This document shows positions 46,991-58,448 of a DNA stretch of 64,000 bases, piece after piece. Position 1 is the stretch's first letter. Each line of letters opens with the position of its first letter. The stretch spans positions 11,041,001 to 11,105,000 of the forward strand of contig NC_135254.1 of assembly GCF_964204865.1 (NCBI RefSeq), written 5' to 3'. The notes beneath the pieces were generated by a model. The model worked only from the letters and a program-made list of their open reading frames with translations, made no database searches and was not told where the DNA came from. A program made the translations under genes and the position numbers. The DNA comes from Styela clava (taxonomy: Eukaryota; Chordata; Ascidiacea; Stolidobranchia; Styelidae).

Positions 46991-47694
46991 GTATGATTTC
47001 TAGCCACTATATTTAACAATGATCTGCATCAAAGAACGCATAAACATGCATGAAAGGTAGTATATTAAATTTTTGTCAAAGTAAGTTCTCGAAACCTCGA
47101 ACTGAAGTACATTTTTTACATTGTGTATAGCGGTAAATAAACTTTAATTTTAAGTAGCATATTGCTAGATTCAAAATAATTGGAAATTTCAACTCTTGAA
47201 TGCTTTGTGCCTATTAATAATTCAAAAATGGTAATCCTTTTTTATTTTCGTTTGCAAGTATGATGAACTAGCAGAACATGGACTTGGAAAAGCGGAGTGA
47301 TTAACACTAAAATAAAATCCTACACAGCCTGCTGGCCGAGAAATGGTCAGAATGCTGTCGAAAGATGATACGAAATTATTCTTCCTGGATATAAAGAGCA
47401 GGACTTTTTTTTAATTTGCTCTCATTTTGCATGTAGTTAGTTGCATGATAGTTCAAACGCCTTTGCATGTTAGATTAAAACAACGCTCTAAGAGGCGGAG
47501 TACGCGAAAGGATCTATGGAGTATGATATGCAATGTTGAAGAGGTTGTTCGACTGGAGTCATGGAAACGTGCTAATAACGCTGTTGAGTTGCATGGATTC
47601 CGGAGTCTAGGGATCGGGTTTGGTTCCTTCGAGGATCATCTTGCATGTTAGGTAATGCGTGTTACTTTAATTTACACTGTTTTATGTTAGATTA

Positions 47695-47856
47695 ATGCAT
47701 GTTACTTTGATACACACACGGATAGACCTCTTAGATGAAAGCAGACTGAAGATTGCTCTACCAAGCTATGGCTTGGATGATTGCAGTAATCCACTGGAAT
47801 ATGAAGTAGTCGAGGTTTTGTATGCTTTATATGCCTGTTGGCAAGTTAAGATTTAA
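47695..47856 (+). CDS. Orphan open exon or short ORF
   Basis: ATG at 47695 opens 53 codons to TAA at 47854-47856. The composition is protein-like: MHVTLIHTRIDLLDESRL, then ALPSYGLDDCSNPLEYEVV and LYALYACWQ. A possible acceptor (TTTTATGTTAG) ends at 47690 and a possible donor (CAA/GTTAAG) lies at 47844/47845, so it may be an internal exon. The next open exon on this strand is 49921-50037. No family is recognised. Confidence 0.3.
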   Translation: MHVTLIHTRIDLLDESRLKIALPSYGLDDCSNPLEYEVVEVLYALYACWQVKI

Positions 47857-48430
47857 TAATGCATTTTAAGTATGTTAAGTCTGGCTATCATATTAATTTT
47901 AAAAATATATCAAAGATTTTCCTGCTGCTAAACGTTTATATTTAAGCAGTCTCGTTAATACTTGCCTATTTTGCCAGAATTCACACAAGGCCTTCTACTA
48001 CATGTTGATCATTCGGTTGGACCGTGTAATTCCAAATCATACTAGTAACTTCGTAAGCCGAAGGCTTGTGAGGCAAACGAGATGAACGTGAATAGTAGAC
48101 TCAGAGGTGTCGTGTTGATGACTGATGATGAATGACTTAACTATGGAAGGGTGAAAAGACCAGCTGGTGTACGCGTTCATTCATTTATAAATTGCGTTTA
48201 TACAGGTGCGGTTTTTATTAAATGTTGTATGGGGCCAACCTTCAATGTTGAAACGATATGCCAGGTGGACATAATGCAGAACTACTCTTACAAAGTAAGT
48301 CAGTTTATTCGATCTGAGATTATTTTTAATTAGCTTGTTTTTTTTTAATCAACTTTTTTTTTTATTTGTAACTTGCGTACGACCATACTTTTCATGGTCT
48401 TACGTTGTTTTGACTGTTTATTTCACGGTT

Positions 48431-49145
48431 TCGTTGCCATTCTGTTTTTTCTTCTGGCCATTGACTTTCAGGTTGCCATTTTATTTGGCCATTGTCTTTC
48501 AAATTGTTTTGACTATCGTCTTTCAGGTGGCTATTCCGGTTTTTCTGACCATTGTTTTTCAGGTGGTAATTCCGGTTTTCTCACCATTGTCTTTCAGGTG
48601 GTCATTTCGGTTTTTCCGACCATTGTCTTTCAGGTGGTCATTAAATCCGACCATTGTCTTTCAGGTGCTAATTCGAGTTTTTCTGACCATTGTCTTTCAT
48701 GTTGCCATTCTGTTATTTTGTTGACCATTGTCTTTCAGGTGGTTATTACTGTTTTTTTGACCATTGTCTTTCAGGTTGCCATTCCGTTTTTTCCGACCAT
48801 TGTCTATCAGGTGGTGGTTTTCCGGTTTTTCTGACCATTCTTTCAGGTGGTCGTCCCGTTTTTTCCGACCATTCTTTCTGGTGGCCAATCCAGTTTTTTC
48901 GGCCATTGTCTTTCAGGTGGTTATTCCTTTTTTTTCTGACAATCGTCTTTCAGGTTCCCATTCTATTTTTTTTTCTGGCCATTATCTTTCAGGTTACCAT
49001 TTCGGTTTTTCTGACCATTTTCTTCCAGGTTGCCATTCTGTTATTTTTCTGACCATTGTCTTTCAGGTTGCTATACTGTTATTCTACTGATCATGTCATT
49101 CAGGTTGTCATTATGTTTTTTTTTTCTGGTTGTTCCAGGTTGCGT
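48431..49145. repeat. 36-bp minisatellite, about 18 units
   Basis: Unit: GGTGGTNATTCCGGTTTTTC followed by TGACCATTGTCTTTCA, with lengths of 31-40 bp. Every unit joint reads CTTTCAG/GTGG, which resembles both a 3' splice site and the start of a donor. Because most units are close to a multiple of three, several long overlapping frames are open on both strands (repeats of TIVFQV on plus, LKDNGQKN on minus). Unit length drifts out of frame, so I do not call a gene. Confidence 0.9.
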
Positions 49146-49920
49146 TGACCTGTTTTGACCATCCTGTTTTTTATCTTGATATTATCAGGTTGGGTCGACC
49201 ATTCTTCTCCTTTGATCAATCTATTTTTTTCAATAAAGTGTTAATGAATTTTCGATCTGTAAAGCTAGAACTACTCCCGTATAAGTCGACAATACTTAAC
49301 TGGACACATTGTGGATGATGAAACCGTGATAATTGACGATTGATGCAATATTTGAAAAAAAGTAATAGGACAAGTGTTGATTATTATTTATGTGAAGCTG
49401 GGGCAAGCTTGAGTTCCAAAGATTCTGAAGTGACAGAAGACAGAAGGGTGAACAACTGGATGATAACGAAGGGTAATTTATTTTTTTTACAATCAAAATG
49501 CTAAACTCGTAGTTGCCCAAGATATTATGAGATCAACAATTTGGGGTTTTTTATTGACGAATTGTTTAAGTAAAACTAGATGGTTCAAATTACTTGATTA
49601 AGACTTGTATTATATTTTCTTTTGTATAGATGGGGACGAAACCTTGACTTAAGAGTGATATCGATCATTTTGAGAGTGTACGTTTTTCATCGGATGCCTG
49701 CAAGCCTACGGATGCCATGATGAGTAAAAATGCAATTCTCAAATTAAACAAAGTGACCAAAGGACGCACAGGTGGATAAAAATGAAAATTGCTTTTTTTG
49801 GATCTTAGATTTAATGCAATTTACCGATTTGAATACAGAAATGACAAACGACAAGTCTGAAAAAAGCCATTTGTACATGTAGTTTGTTCTTAATAATCTT
49901 TTTATTTTTAATTTTTAGAG

Positions 49921-50037
49921 TATGGAAAGAACGCTATCCCATCTGAACTCTTTTATGAAACCACGCGGGCCGAATTGTTTGCAACTGAAAGTTTACATCA
50001 AGACGAACAACTATTGTTTAGGTCAAGACTGTGGCAG
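49921..50037 (+). CDS. Orphan open exon with good splice borders
   Basis: Preceded by ATTTTTAG (49911-49918, then AG) and followed by CAG/GTAAAG. The 39 codons are all open and protein-like: YGKNAIPSELFYETTRAEL, then FATESLHQDEQLLF and RSRLWQ. It could belong with the open exon at 47695-47844 on the same strand, but the joining phase is untested. No family is recognised. Confidence 0.35.
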
Positions 50038-50673
50038 GTAAAGATTTATAAACCTATGCATTTTATTTGCCTAGTAGTGGGGCGTTTTGCGCAATTATCC
50101 TCAATTTTTATACTAAATCAGTGATTGCCCGACGCAAAAGGCTCCAACTAAACACAACTGAATTATCTTGTTGGCAATTTATAATTAATATACATGGTCT
50201 CTTTACAACTTCAATTTTGTTTTCTTTTTGTTTTTCAATTTCAAGTCATCAACCAGGTTTGTCGTATTTCAATCAGTAATTGTTTGAGTTTTCTGACTTC
50301 ATTTAATACATCTGAGGGCCAAAACAATATAGGTTATCAATAAATTCAGTTTGTAATTTTAAAAAATTTCATGACTTTATGGACAACCTATATATTTCTT
50401 TCACAGATTCTTCCGCAAGGCATCGTTTGTCACCTTAATCTCAATATAGTTCTCCTGTAATGCAACATAAAGACGTCCCGATATCAGATGATATCAGCTT
50501 TGAAACTGTTCTGATTAGTGCCACATCAGACTATTGTTTCTTAGTCTTCGAATTCATCTGTGGAATCTCATGGCACATTTGTTGTTGACGATGCTAGATT
50601 CCAGTGCAACAGTTAACCCGTATATGTGACATACTTGATCTTGCATGTTAAATAGAACAGTGTTAACATTGGT

Positions 50674-50930
50674 GAATCGACAGTATTCCCGTTGACGGAT
50701 TGACAGTGTTCCCGTTGACGGGTCGACGATGTTTCCGTTGATGGATCGACAGTGTTCCCGTTGACGGATCGACAGTGTTCCCGTTGACGGATCGGCAGTG
50801 TTCCCGTTGACGGATCGGCAGTGTTCCCGTTGACGGATCGGCAGTGTTCCCGTTGATGGATCGACAATGTTCCCGTTGACGGATCGCCAGTGTTCCCGTT
50901 GACGGTAGTGTTTCCGTTAACGGGTCGACT
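50674..50930. repeat. 24-bp minisatellite, about 11 units
   Basis: Unit GTTCCCGTTGACGGATCGAC followed by AGT, with scattered changes. A 24-bp unit keeps all minus-strand frames open and yields 8-residue repeats (VNGNTADPS and TGTLPIRQ types). No start context or exon border supports translation. Confidence 0.95.
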
Positions 50931-50939
50931 GAGCTTATA

Positions 50940-53600
50940 CAGTGCCTTGTAGTTGGGGGCGTATAATAAACGACACATGTCAAAGATATTCAATGTATCT
51001 GTAGAAAGCTATTATGTTATTGAAACGCTGTATTTTTGACATCCTATAGTCATAATGCTGGATGGTCGTGTCTATCGCTGAAATATTTGCTTGTTATATT
51101 GGGCCAATTGCTTTTATATTTAATCATTTTTATTTTCAAAATCAAATGTCAGTCCCAAATTACCGGATGCTGGAAAATCGGATTATATCAGCGCCACAGT
51201 GCGCGCTTCTGCTTCTTGTAAATATATTGTCTGTCTTTATTTGTATAAACTTGTGCATTTGTCGGACTTGAAATTGCTGTCGGGTTGGGGTGGGCTCTTT
51301 ACGCAGAGCTGAATGTTGCAAAATTTGAGTGTTTCTCTCCTTTATTCGCAATGTTCAGATCCGCGTATGGTTTACAGCATTTCATTTGCATGTTTATTTA
51401 TAATACATATATTTTGAAGTCAAAAGTTATGGATAGTTATCAATAACATAGAAATGAGTGTATATTTTTTGGTATTGAGCAGATTTTACATAGGCACCCG
51501 ACAAGCGCGGCCCTTCGACCAATGCGATTCAGCTAGAGAGCTCCTTACACGCTCTACCCCATAGGTTTTTAGGTGTCATACCGCATTTAATACTTGAATT
51601 AGCTTCAATATAATTGTACTTGAATATCCAAAAAAGGCCGTATATAACAGTCAGATCACCCCCTAATTTTTGACCCCCTCCCTCCCCCTTAAATCTGGGG
51701 GACCGTACTGCATCAGATTGCGGCGGGCTCGGTCTAAGTAGAGAATATTAACTGAAATTTCGTCTCCAAGTCAAGATTGAAATATATCAGTGTGTATAAA
51801 ATAAAGACCCCAATCGGTGCTACCGCTGTATTTTCCTCCCTCTTGGACATCACAAATTCCCATACATTTATTTTAGTAATAAACACTTCATTTTTTGCAC
51901 CTGAGTAGATTACATATTGCGGTAGACCAAACGCTAAAGTCAACCCGATGCCTATGGAAGTGTGGGCCCACTATGGCCGCATAAGTCGCAGCCTGTTCTG
52001 ACTCCCGAACATGTAATCAGCCCAATTACCGGGATAAAGTGGGGCCCTCAGTAGTTTTGTTAACAGTCAAGGGTTCCAGATTGGTTGTTTATTGTACGGC
52101 AACTCCACAATTCACCACGTAACACAGAAAAAAATGAGAACACAACAAACGCGACCGACCCAGCGGCCGGAAAAAATGGACAAGAGAAATAGTTTTTGTC
52201 TCGTGTGTCATGTGTGGCCGGAGTCCAGATCCAGTCAAAACTGCCTAAACCAAGGGTGTGGGAAATAGGATACAGAGAACCAGTGTTCACTATTAGCGCA
52301 CTTTTTTGCGAAAATTGCGAAGCACTTTCGCAACTTTTTTTAGGAACTGCGAAATAGCACTTTTTTCCGATTTTGAAGAGAAATAGCACTTTTTTCCGAT
52401 TTTGAATGGAATAAAAATACAAAGTTAACAAATATTTTCGACTATTAAGTTGACAAATAAGTAACATACTAGTACTTTTGTAACTCAATTCTGCATATCA
52501 TAACGATATTTACCGGAATTCTAACCTATGAGATGCAGACATAGGAGATAAAGCTTTTGCATTAACGGCAAAATTCTTGTTTATAATATGATTATTATAC
52601 AAGCACACCGATTCCGCTTCTCCCGCAAAAACGCTCCGCGTCTTTGAAACCAGATGTTGGAATACTACCAGTGCCTTTCTTTTAACGAAAGTGGTCATGT
52701 GACTATCAATGATATCCTTGAATTCAAAATGACTATAAAAGTGTTAGTAAAGTGTTATAGTCACTTTGGATGTATTGTGACCAAAGTGTACGATTTTCAA
52801 ATCAGACGAAACTTTTAGCAGCATGTCACAGATTTGCAAAATCACCAAATTCACAAAATACCATTAAGTACCATTTTATTGTAATCACAATGTTGAAAGC
52901 ACGTGGCATTTTGCGATATTTACACAACTATTTCTCATTGATATGCGAGTATGGGTGAAACATTAAAAAATCGGCAACAAAGCCTTTTTACTGGTTAATT
53001 CCGTTGTAATTGCTAATTGTTCTTGTCACCCATCGTTTTGGTGGCGATATCCAGGTTTTGTTAATCTATATTCCCGCCCTCTCTTTTTTACAAATATGAA
53101 TTCTTGCGGGTCGGCGGACATCGAAGTTTTATATTTCCGGTTTACCCGTTTGTTCACATCGGCAACAGCTGTTGAAGACATTGGGGACTCAAATTAACAT
53201 TTGCGTTGGCTTTAATATTACCTATCAAGATTTGTAAATTTACGGTCCCAATTTTATGCGAATGGTAATATTATTGTCGATACCGTGATGCTGATATTTA
53301 TTAAGACGATAATTAACTTTCTCGTGTTTTTCTATGGTGATAAACTTGGCAAATCTGAAATTGTGCCAATCCTGAATGTTGATTTAAAATAGTGATTGAA
53401 TAATTCGGCAATAAAGGCATTTCTGCGTGGTCATAGGACGAGATAACGTTAATGAACAGCACTTCTTTTACAGGATATTTTACGTATGCGACTTAATGCT
53501 GAAAAGATTGGACTCGAGTGCTTTTTTTTTCGAGTGCTCGAGTGCCTAATAGAGATCAGGCGCTAATTGTAACTAATTCCCTCAAGTTTCAACATGTTTT
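50940..53600. other. Intergenic, no supported feature
   Basis: A minus-strand frame of 142 codons at 52060-52488 is Phe/Lys-rich and lacks gene-like context. A short local repeat (AAATAGCACTTTTTTCCGAT) occurs twice near 52343-52402. Confidence 0.35.
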
Positions 53601-53601
53601 C

Positions 53602-53733
53602 AACAAAACAATACCCCGGCGATAATTATAGCTAAAATGTTACCGAGCAATTCACAACTTTATTTATGGAATTTGAAAATTCACCAGTTTCTTGATGATA
53701 TTGATAATGTCACGCCCTAATTATTAGTGCAAA
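53602..53733 (+). repeat. ~130-bp direct repeat, left copy
   Basis: Begins CAACAAAACAATACCCCGGC and ends GCCCTAATTATTA. The partner lies at 54680-54812. Confidence 0.8.
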
Positions 53734-54032
53734 AAATACTCCCCTTCTTCCGCGGCGGTTTGACGGGTTCTTTGTTCCAATCTTCAGAAATTCTGACACG
53801 GGGGGGATATAGAATACTAAATTCGGAGGGTTGAATCCCTGTCGACTTACTGGTGATTTTCCGTTTTGGAATGCGTGGAACATTCTCTATTTTAAATTAA
53901 ATGACGTTTCGCGGGCTAGAGTTCTCCCCGAAAATGATGTGTACCAGACGTTAGTTAGACGATAGATAAAACATTAGATTAATATATTTCATGACGCCCC
54001 GTTTTCGAAAATACAAAATTTTACTCTTCATG

Positions 54033-54290
54033 ACACCCGGTATCGGAAAATACAGTTGTATTGCGAAAAATGTGTTTTGTTACATTTAAAATAAAACATT
54101 TTTGCGATTAATTTAGATCATATTTTATTTTTCAGGACATCCGTATTCGAAAATACAAGGTTATATCACAAAATGTGTTTTGTTACATTTAAAATAAAAC
54201 ATTTTTGCGATTAATTTAGATCAAATTTTACCCTTCAAGGCAATCCGTTTCCGAAAATACAAAGTTTTATCACAAAAAAATGCGTTGTTA
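54033..54290 (+). repeat. 102-bp tandem repeat, about 2.5 copies
   Basis: TGTGTTTTGTTACATTTAAA followed by ATAAAACATTTTTGCG recurs at 54071 and 54173. A decayed third unit follows. Confidence 0.9.
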
Positions 54291-54679
54291 CATTTATTTT
54301 GCATTACCAACAAAATACATATTTTCCCTAATTGAAGTCGTCGATGAATCTGTTCCTGTCGGTCAAGCTTGACACACGTTTGGACGAGTGTGGGGCGGTT
54401 TTTGGTCGACGATAAATTAAAAAGTTGCCACACGTTATTTGTATAACGATAATAACTGAAAAATTAGATTTTATAATAGAAGTGAATTTGTCTCAAGATG
54501 GTATTTTACGATTCTTGCCCACAGAAAATAAACACGCTGACAGGCTTGGTTATAATTGATATTCGTTTAATTTATTTTACACTATTAATAAACGCGCCAC
54601 ACCAAGTGCGGCCATATAAATTGCAGTCGCATCGGTATGGACTGTATGTTTTTGGCGCTCTCACTTTAATTATAATTTT

Positions 54680-54812
54680 CAACAAAACAATACCCCGACG
54701 GTCATTGAAGCTGAATTCGTTACCGAGTAATTCACAATTTTATTTACGGAATTTGCAATTTCAAAATCTCACTTGACGATTTTGATGATGTCATGCCCTA
54801 ATTATTACTGCT
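54680..54812 (+). repeat. ~130-bp direct repeat, right copy
   Basis: Partner of 53602-53733, about 1.08 kb downstream. Together with the 102-bp repeat this marks a locally duplicated region. Confidence 0.8.
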
Positions 54813-56880
54813 GAAATGCCTCAAAATACAACAAATGTAATCATTTTCGACGATAACAGGCGCAACAAAACGAAATTCGCGATTGTTGCGACTCTCTCTT
54901 GTTTACAATTTTAACATCCCGCCGGCCATGTATGGTCGAATAAAATGTTCACATATTCGAAACATGACTTGGCCAAGGATGGAAGGGATCACTAAAGAGC
55001 TAATAGAGAGTACATACGCAAGGGTATGATATTAATATCGAGAATATTTGTGAGCATATTACAGGACGGAAATATTTTGCACCCGGCTGTTTGTTGGCAG
55101 AACAACGATACGCTAAAGTTAATTGATCGAATACAGGAAAGTATTTATTTATCATCTCACTTAAGAACATCGAGGTTTGGGCGGAATTGTACGATCATGT
55201 TGTCTTTCTTAAATAATAACTTTTACAATAAATGTTCATTTTACTTTTGCGTCTTTATTATATGTCGGGCTTTCATTAATTTTAAATTCGAAATTGTCCG
55301 AAATACTCCAACAGGTGTATAAGTACAATAATAATAGTACTTAACCAGGGAAGTTTAATACACACGATGTGTTAAGGGCGTCGTAACTCCCGTTTTTTAA
55401 TTTGATTGTTTTACATTCTGCTTAAAAAACAAACGTCGTTTTGCAGTCATCTAACGTAACTCTCGCGACCAAATCTTTTTTGTTTTGTATGGCATCGTCT
55501 TGGCGACGAATTTATTGCCGACTGAGTTTTAATTGTGTTTTAGGATAAGTTATTTTCTGTTTGTTGGTTTCTAAACTTTACAAACGTGGGTAGCAATTAC
55601 TATTAATGTGAGATTAGTGCATATGAACGATTGAATATCGCGACTGGATGTCCGATATCTGAGAATGCGTATATCAGCGTTCATGTGGTCGAATAAAAAT
55701 TATTTATCAAATGGATTGGTATTTCGAGACACTCTCAAAATTAATTGGGATCCACTATCATATCATTCGTTTATTTTTTATATTCATGTTTTTTTCAAGT
55801 TTCACCCTCGTTATATTTCGTGTACCTTCGCAAAAGAAAACTCTTTGGTGTCATCGTTCCTATTAGTGTAATTGAAATATATGGAAACCTCGCAAGTGGC
55901 GTTGTGATGCGAATATTTGATACTAGGTCAGCAGCATTACAAAGAGTGCTATTTATGAATGCTGAAAGTACATGACATTATTAAACATTTTGCCAATATA
56001 TGATGTTTTCTGTCTGATTTAAACTAACTCGCACGCAAACCAAGGCATGTCGACATTTAAAAATTACTTGTCTTTGGGTAAGCTCTGAAATAGTATTATA
56101 TAAATGTAAATGAGAAATTAGGTCACGCTAGCTCACGAAACGGGAGGATTTTCAAAGTGATCTTGTGTAATATTTCGGAAAAAAAAGTTTAAAAGGAAAG
56201 TAGGTCAACCTATCTCCTAAAACAGGGGAGTATCCTGTGTAATATTTTGTTGAAGGGAACGTAGGTTAACCTATCTTTTAAAACAGCGGGTGGGGACTTT
56301 CAAAGTGGTTCAAAATCACAAATTAATATTTAGCAGATTAGGTTTAGGGATAAATCGAAAAGTTGAATTTCCAGCGCACCTAACTCTAATTAGTTGATTT
56401 GCTATTTATATTTGGGGGGGGGATTATTTTGCACGGGATTTGTACAAATGATCCACCCTGTAACTAATATGGTTTCCAGCCTACGTGTATCAATCGTTGT
56501 CTGTTAGATGGAAGGAGTAACAAATGTGAAAGCCTTTGCTGTTCACGCGAGTAAGCAACTGACACCGTGATACATTGCTTGAAAGTTTTGTTCGCGGCAA
56601 GTGTTAGCAGATGATGTCTTTTCGTTGCCGATGAATTCGCTTGTTTTAATTAAACATGAATTCGCTTAAAGGGAACTCGGTTAACGGAAAGGCTTCTCTT
56701 TAATTCATAATATTAACCGGAGGAGCGCTTTTTCGAGTATCTATGCCGTGTTAAATGGGTTATATGAAAGGCTAGAGCACCTAACTTGTTAAAATCGGCA
56801 AAAGCACTATAAAATATATTAACAAAACAAAAACACGGACATTATGGTCCGCGACAAAGCTTCCCCTTATTTAGAATAAA
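54813..56880. other. Intergenic with one open frame and a short duplication
   Basis: 55026-55322 is a 98-codon plus-strand frame whose middle (ILQDGNILHPAVCWQNND) is protein-like, but it has no convincing donor. 56120-56310 holds a twofold ~90-bp repeat with AGGTYAACCTATCTYYTAAA and AACAG. Nothing else is supported. Confidence 0.35.
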
Positions 56881-56929
56881 AATCCACAAGTTTCAAATGC
56901 CAGCAGGTGCAAAAGTATGGAGGTGAAAT

Positions 56930-56995
56930 TGGCTTGAGTGCAGTTTACGGGTCCAAATGTACGTGGGTGCAAATGTGCGGTCACCATATAAACTG
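56930..56995. mobile_element. Fragment of MITE family M2
   Basis: GGTCCAAATGTACGTGGGTG followed by TGCGGTCACC matches the right end of 36993-37198. Confidence 0.5.
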
Positions 56996-57116
56996 GTACT
57001 AATTCGTGCGTTTTCACGAGTATCTGTTGTAAGTTGTACCTTGTTATTTAGGAATGCAGTCGTAATACGATCATATGAGCTTCCAAATAAGCCGCAGTGC
57101 ATTAAAATAGATTTCA

Positions 57117-57175
57117 CAGCTAGGTAGCTCAGTGTAGTCTGAGTTTTAACTGTGCAGGATTCGATTTTCATGTAA
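57117..57175 (+). repeat. tRNA-like remnant
   Basis: A-box-like TAGCTCAGTGTAGTCTGAG and B-box-like GGATTCGATTTTC at tRNA-like spacing. No acceptor stem, so probably a decayed SINE or tRNA pseudogene. Confidence 0.35.
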
Positions 57176-57179
57176 GATA

Positions 57180-58347
57180 ATATCAAAATGTAATGCGTCC
57201 ACACGATCACATATTGTCAGTTCCAATTTGCCTTTTTGATATTCGAAAATTAGTGACGCCATATGATGTAATTAATATTTTATATTTCAAACAATGTGAA
57301 AATATACGGAGGATCCGAATGTTAACCGTGCAAGTATGCCAGATAATAACTAAAATATAAAAACAATTTCAGAAGTTCAAAACAAATAAAACACCGAGGC
57401 ACCAGTAAACTTGGCGTCATAATAGCTATTTCTATATGTGAGAAGGGAGCAGGGACTTTGCCCAAAGCTTACCCTACCACTTCGGTACGCTGTTGCTACT
57501 AAATTTCTTCAAAATTCTTATAGTTCACGCCTTACAATTATTTGTCGCGAAAATGGGTACTTTAAATGCAAATAAATCTTTCGGCGAAGTATTGCTATTG
57601 TATTTGAAGTTCTTTAATGGACTGTCAACTTGTCGCACTTTAGTGAGAACTTGCCAAATCAGAAATCGTTGAGCAATGATCGGTAAATATCAATCTTTGT
57701 CAATTCTATGGCGTGATCTGTGTTTCCCAGAAAACTGGCCGCCGATCCGGACAAAAATTGGCATGAAGGTCGTGGTTTAGAGTTAGACCAAACCATCCCA
57801 GAAAATCAATCGGACCATAGGGTCAAAACTAGACAAACCAATCTAAATGCAGTCCAATATTTATTATGTTTTATTCACACTGAAGATGAGTTTATGACAG
57901 TTGAATCTCATTAATCATAATGTGACATTCAATATGCCTTTATTGATATTTTACAACGTATCGCCTTGTTTGACGTTGAATTGAGATGAAAATCTTAAAT
58001 TTGGATAATTTTGAATATAGCAATGTTATTATATATACGGCGATGAAATTAAACTCGATAATCCTCCTTTATTTAATATATATAGGGTCAGAATAGAACA
58101 AACCATCATCTACTCTTAGTGAGTTTATGATTGGAAATATTTTACAGAAGCAAAAATAATAAAACTTCATAAGATAGAAAATTTCGTTATCGTTATCCAG
58201 TCCATCCGTCATTGTTGGTGATTATATAACATCAAGCAATCGTTTTGGTTATGATGTGGATCAACCCGATTAAAACTTATACTTCGTAGGTCTAATTTCT
58301 ATACATGTAATAAAAGTTTTATAATAGACTAAAGAACAAAATAATAT
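57180..58347. other. Intergenic, no supported feature
   Basis: No exon or structured repeat recognised between the tRNA-like remnant and the end of astacin gene 2. Confidence 0.35.
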
Positions 58348-58353
58348 TTTTAT
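58348..58353 (-). terminator. Polyadenylation signal of astacin gene 2
   Basis: AATAAA on the minus strand about 100 nt after the stop codon, the same spacing as in gene 1. Confidence 0.6.
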
Positions 58354-58448
58354 TTAACTAAATTTTTAAAAAGTTGGTTACAGGACGATGGATTTATAAA
58401 CCAAAAAGTCTTCCGTAAATAATCGCTTGATGTGATAATGTCACTCTT

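Noticed and set aside
48335..49090. Several 100-150-codon frames, plus strand
   Set aside because: They are open because of the 36-bp repeat; unit lengths drift and no start context or exon border supports a protein.
48431..50930. CRISPR-like look of regularly spaced short repeats
   Set aside because: Units are contiguous tandem repeats without unique spacers, in intron-bearing eukaryotic DNA.
50613..50993. Minus-strand frames of 106 and 126 codons
   Set aside because: Product of the 24-bp repeat in two frames.
52060..52488. 142-codon minus-strand frame
   Set aside because: Low-complexity Phe/Lys runs, no splice or start context, no recognisable motif.
57720..57914. 64-codon frame MFPRKLAADPDKNW
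   Set aside because: Apparent start is not ATG, no splice context, and the sequence looks like decayed repeat; kept out for lack of support.
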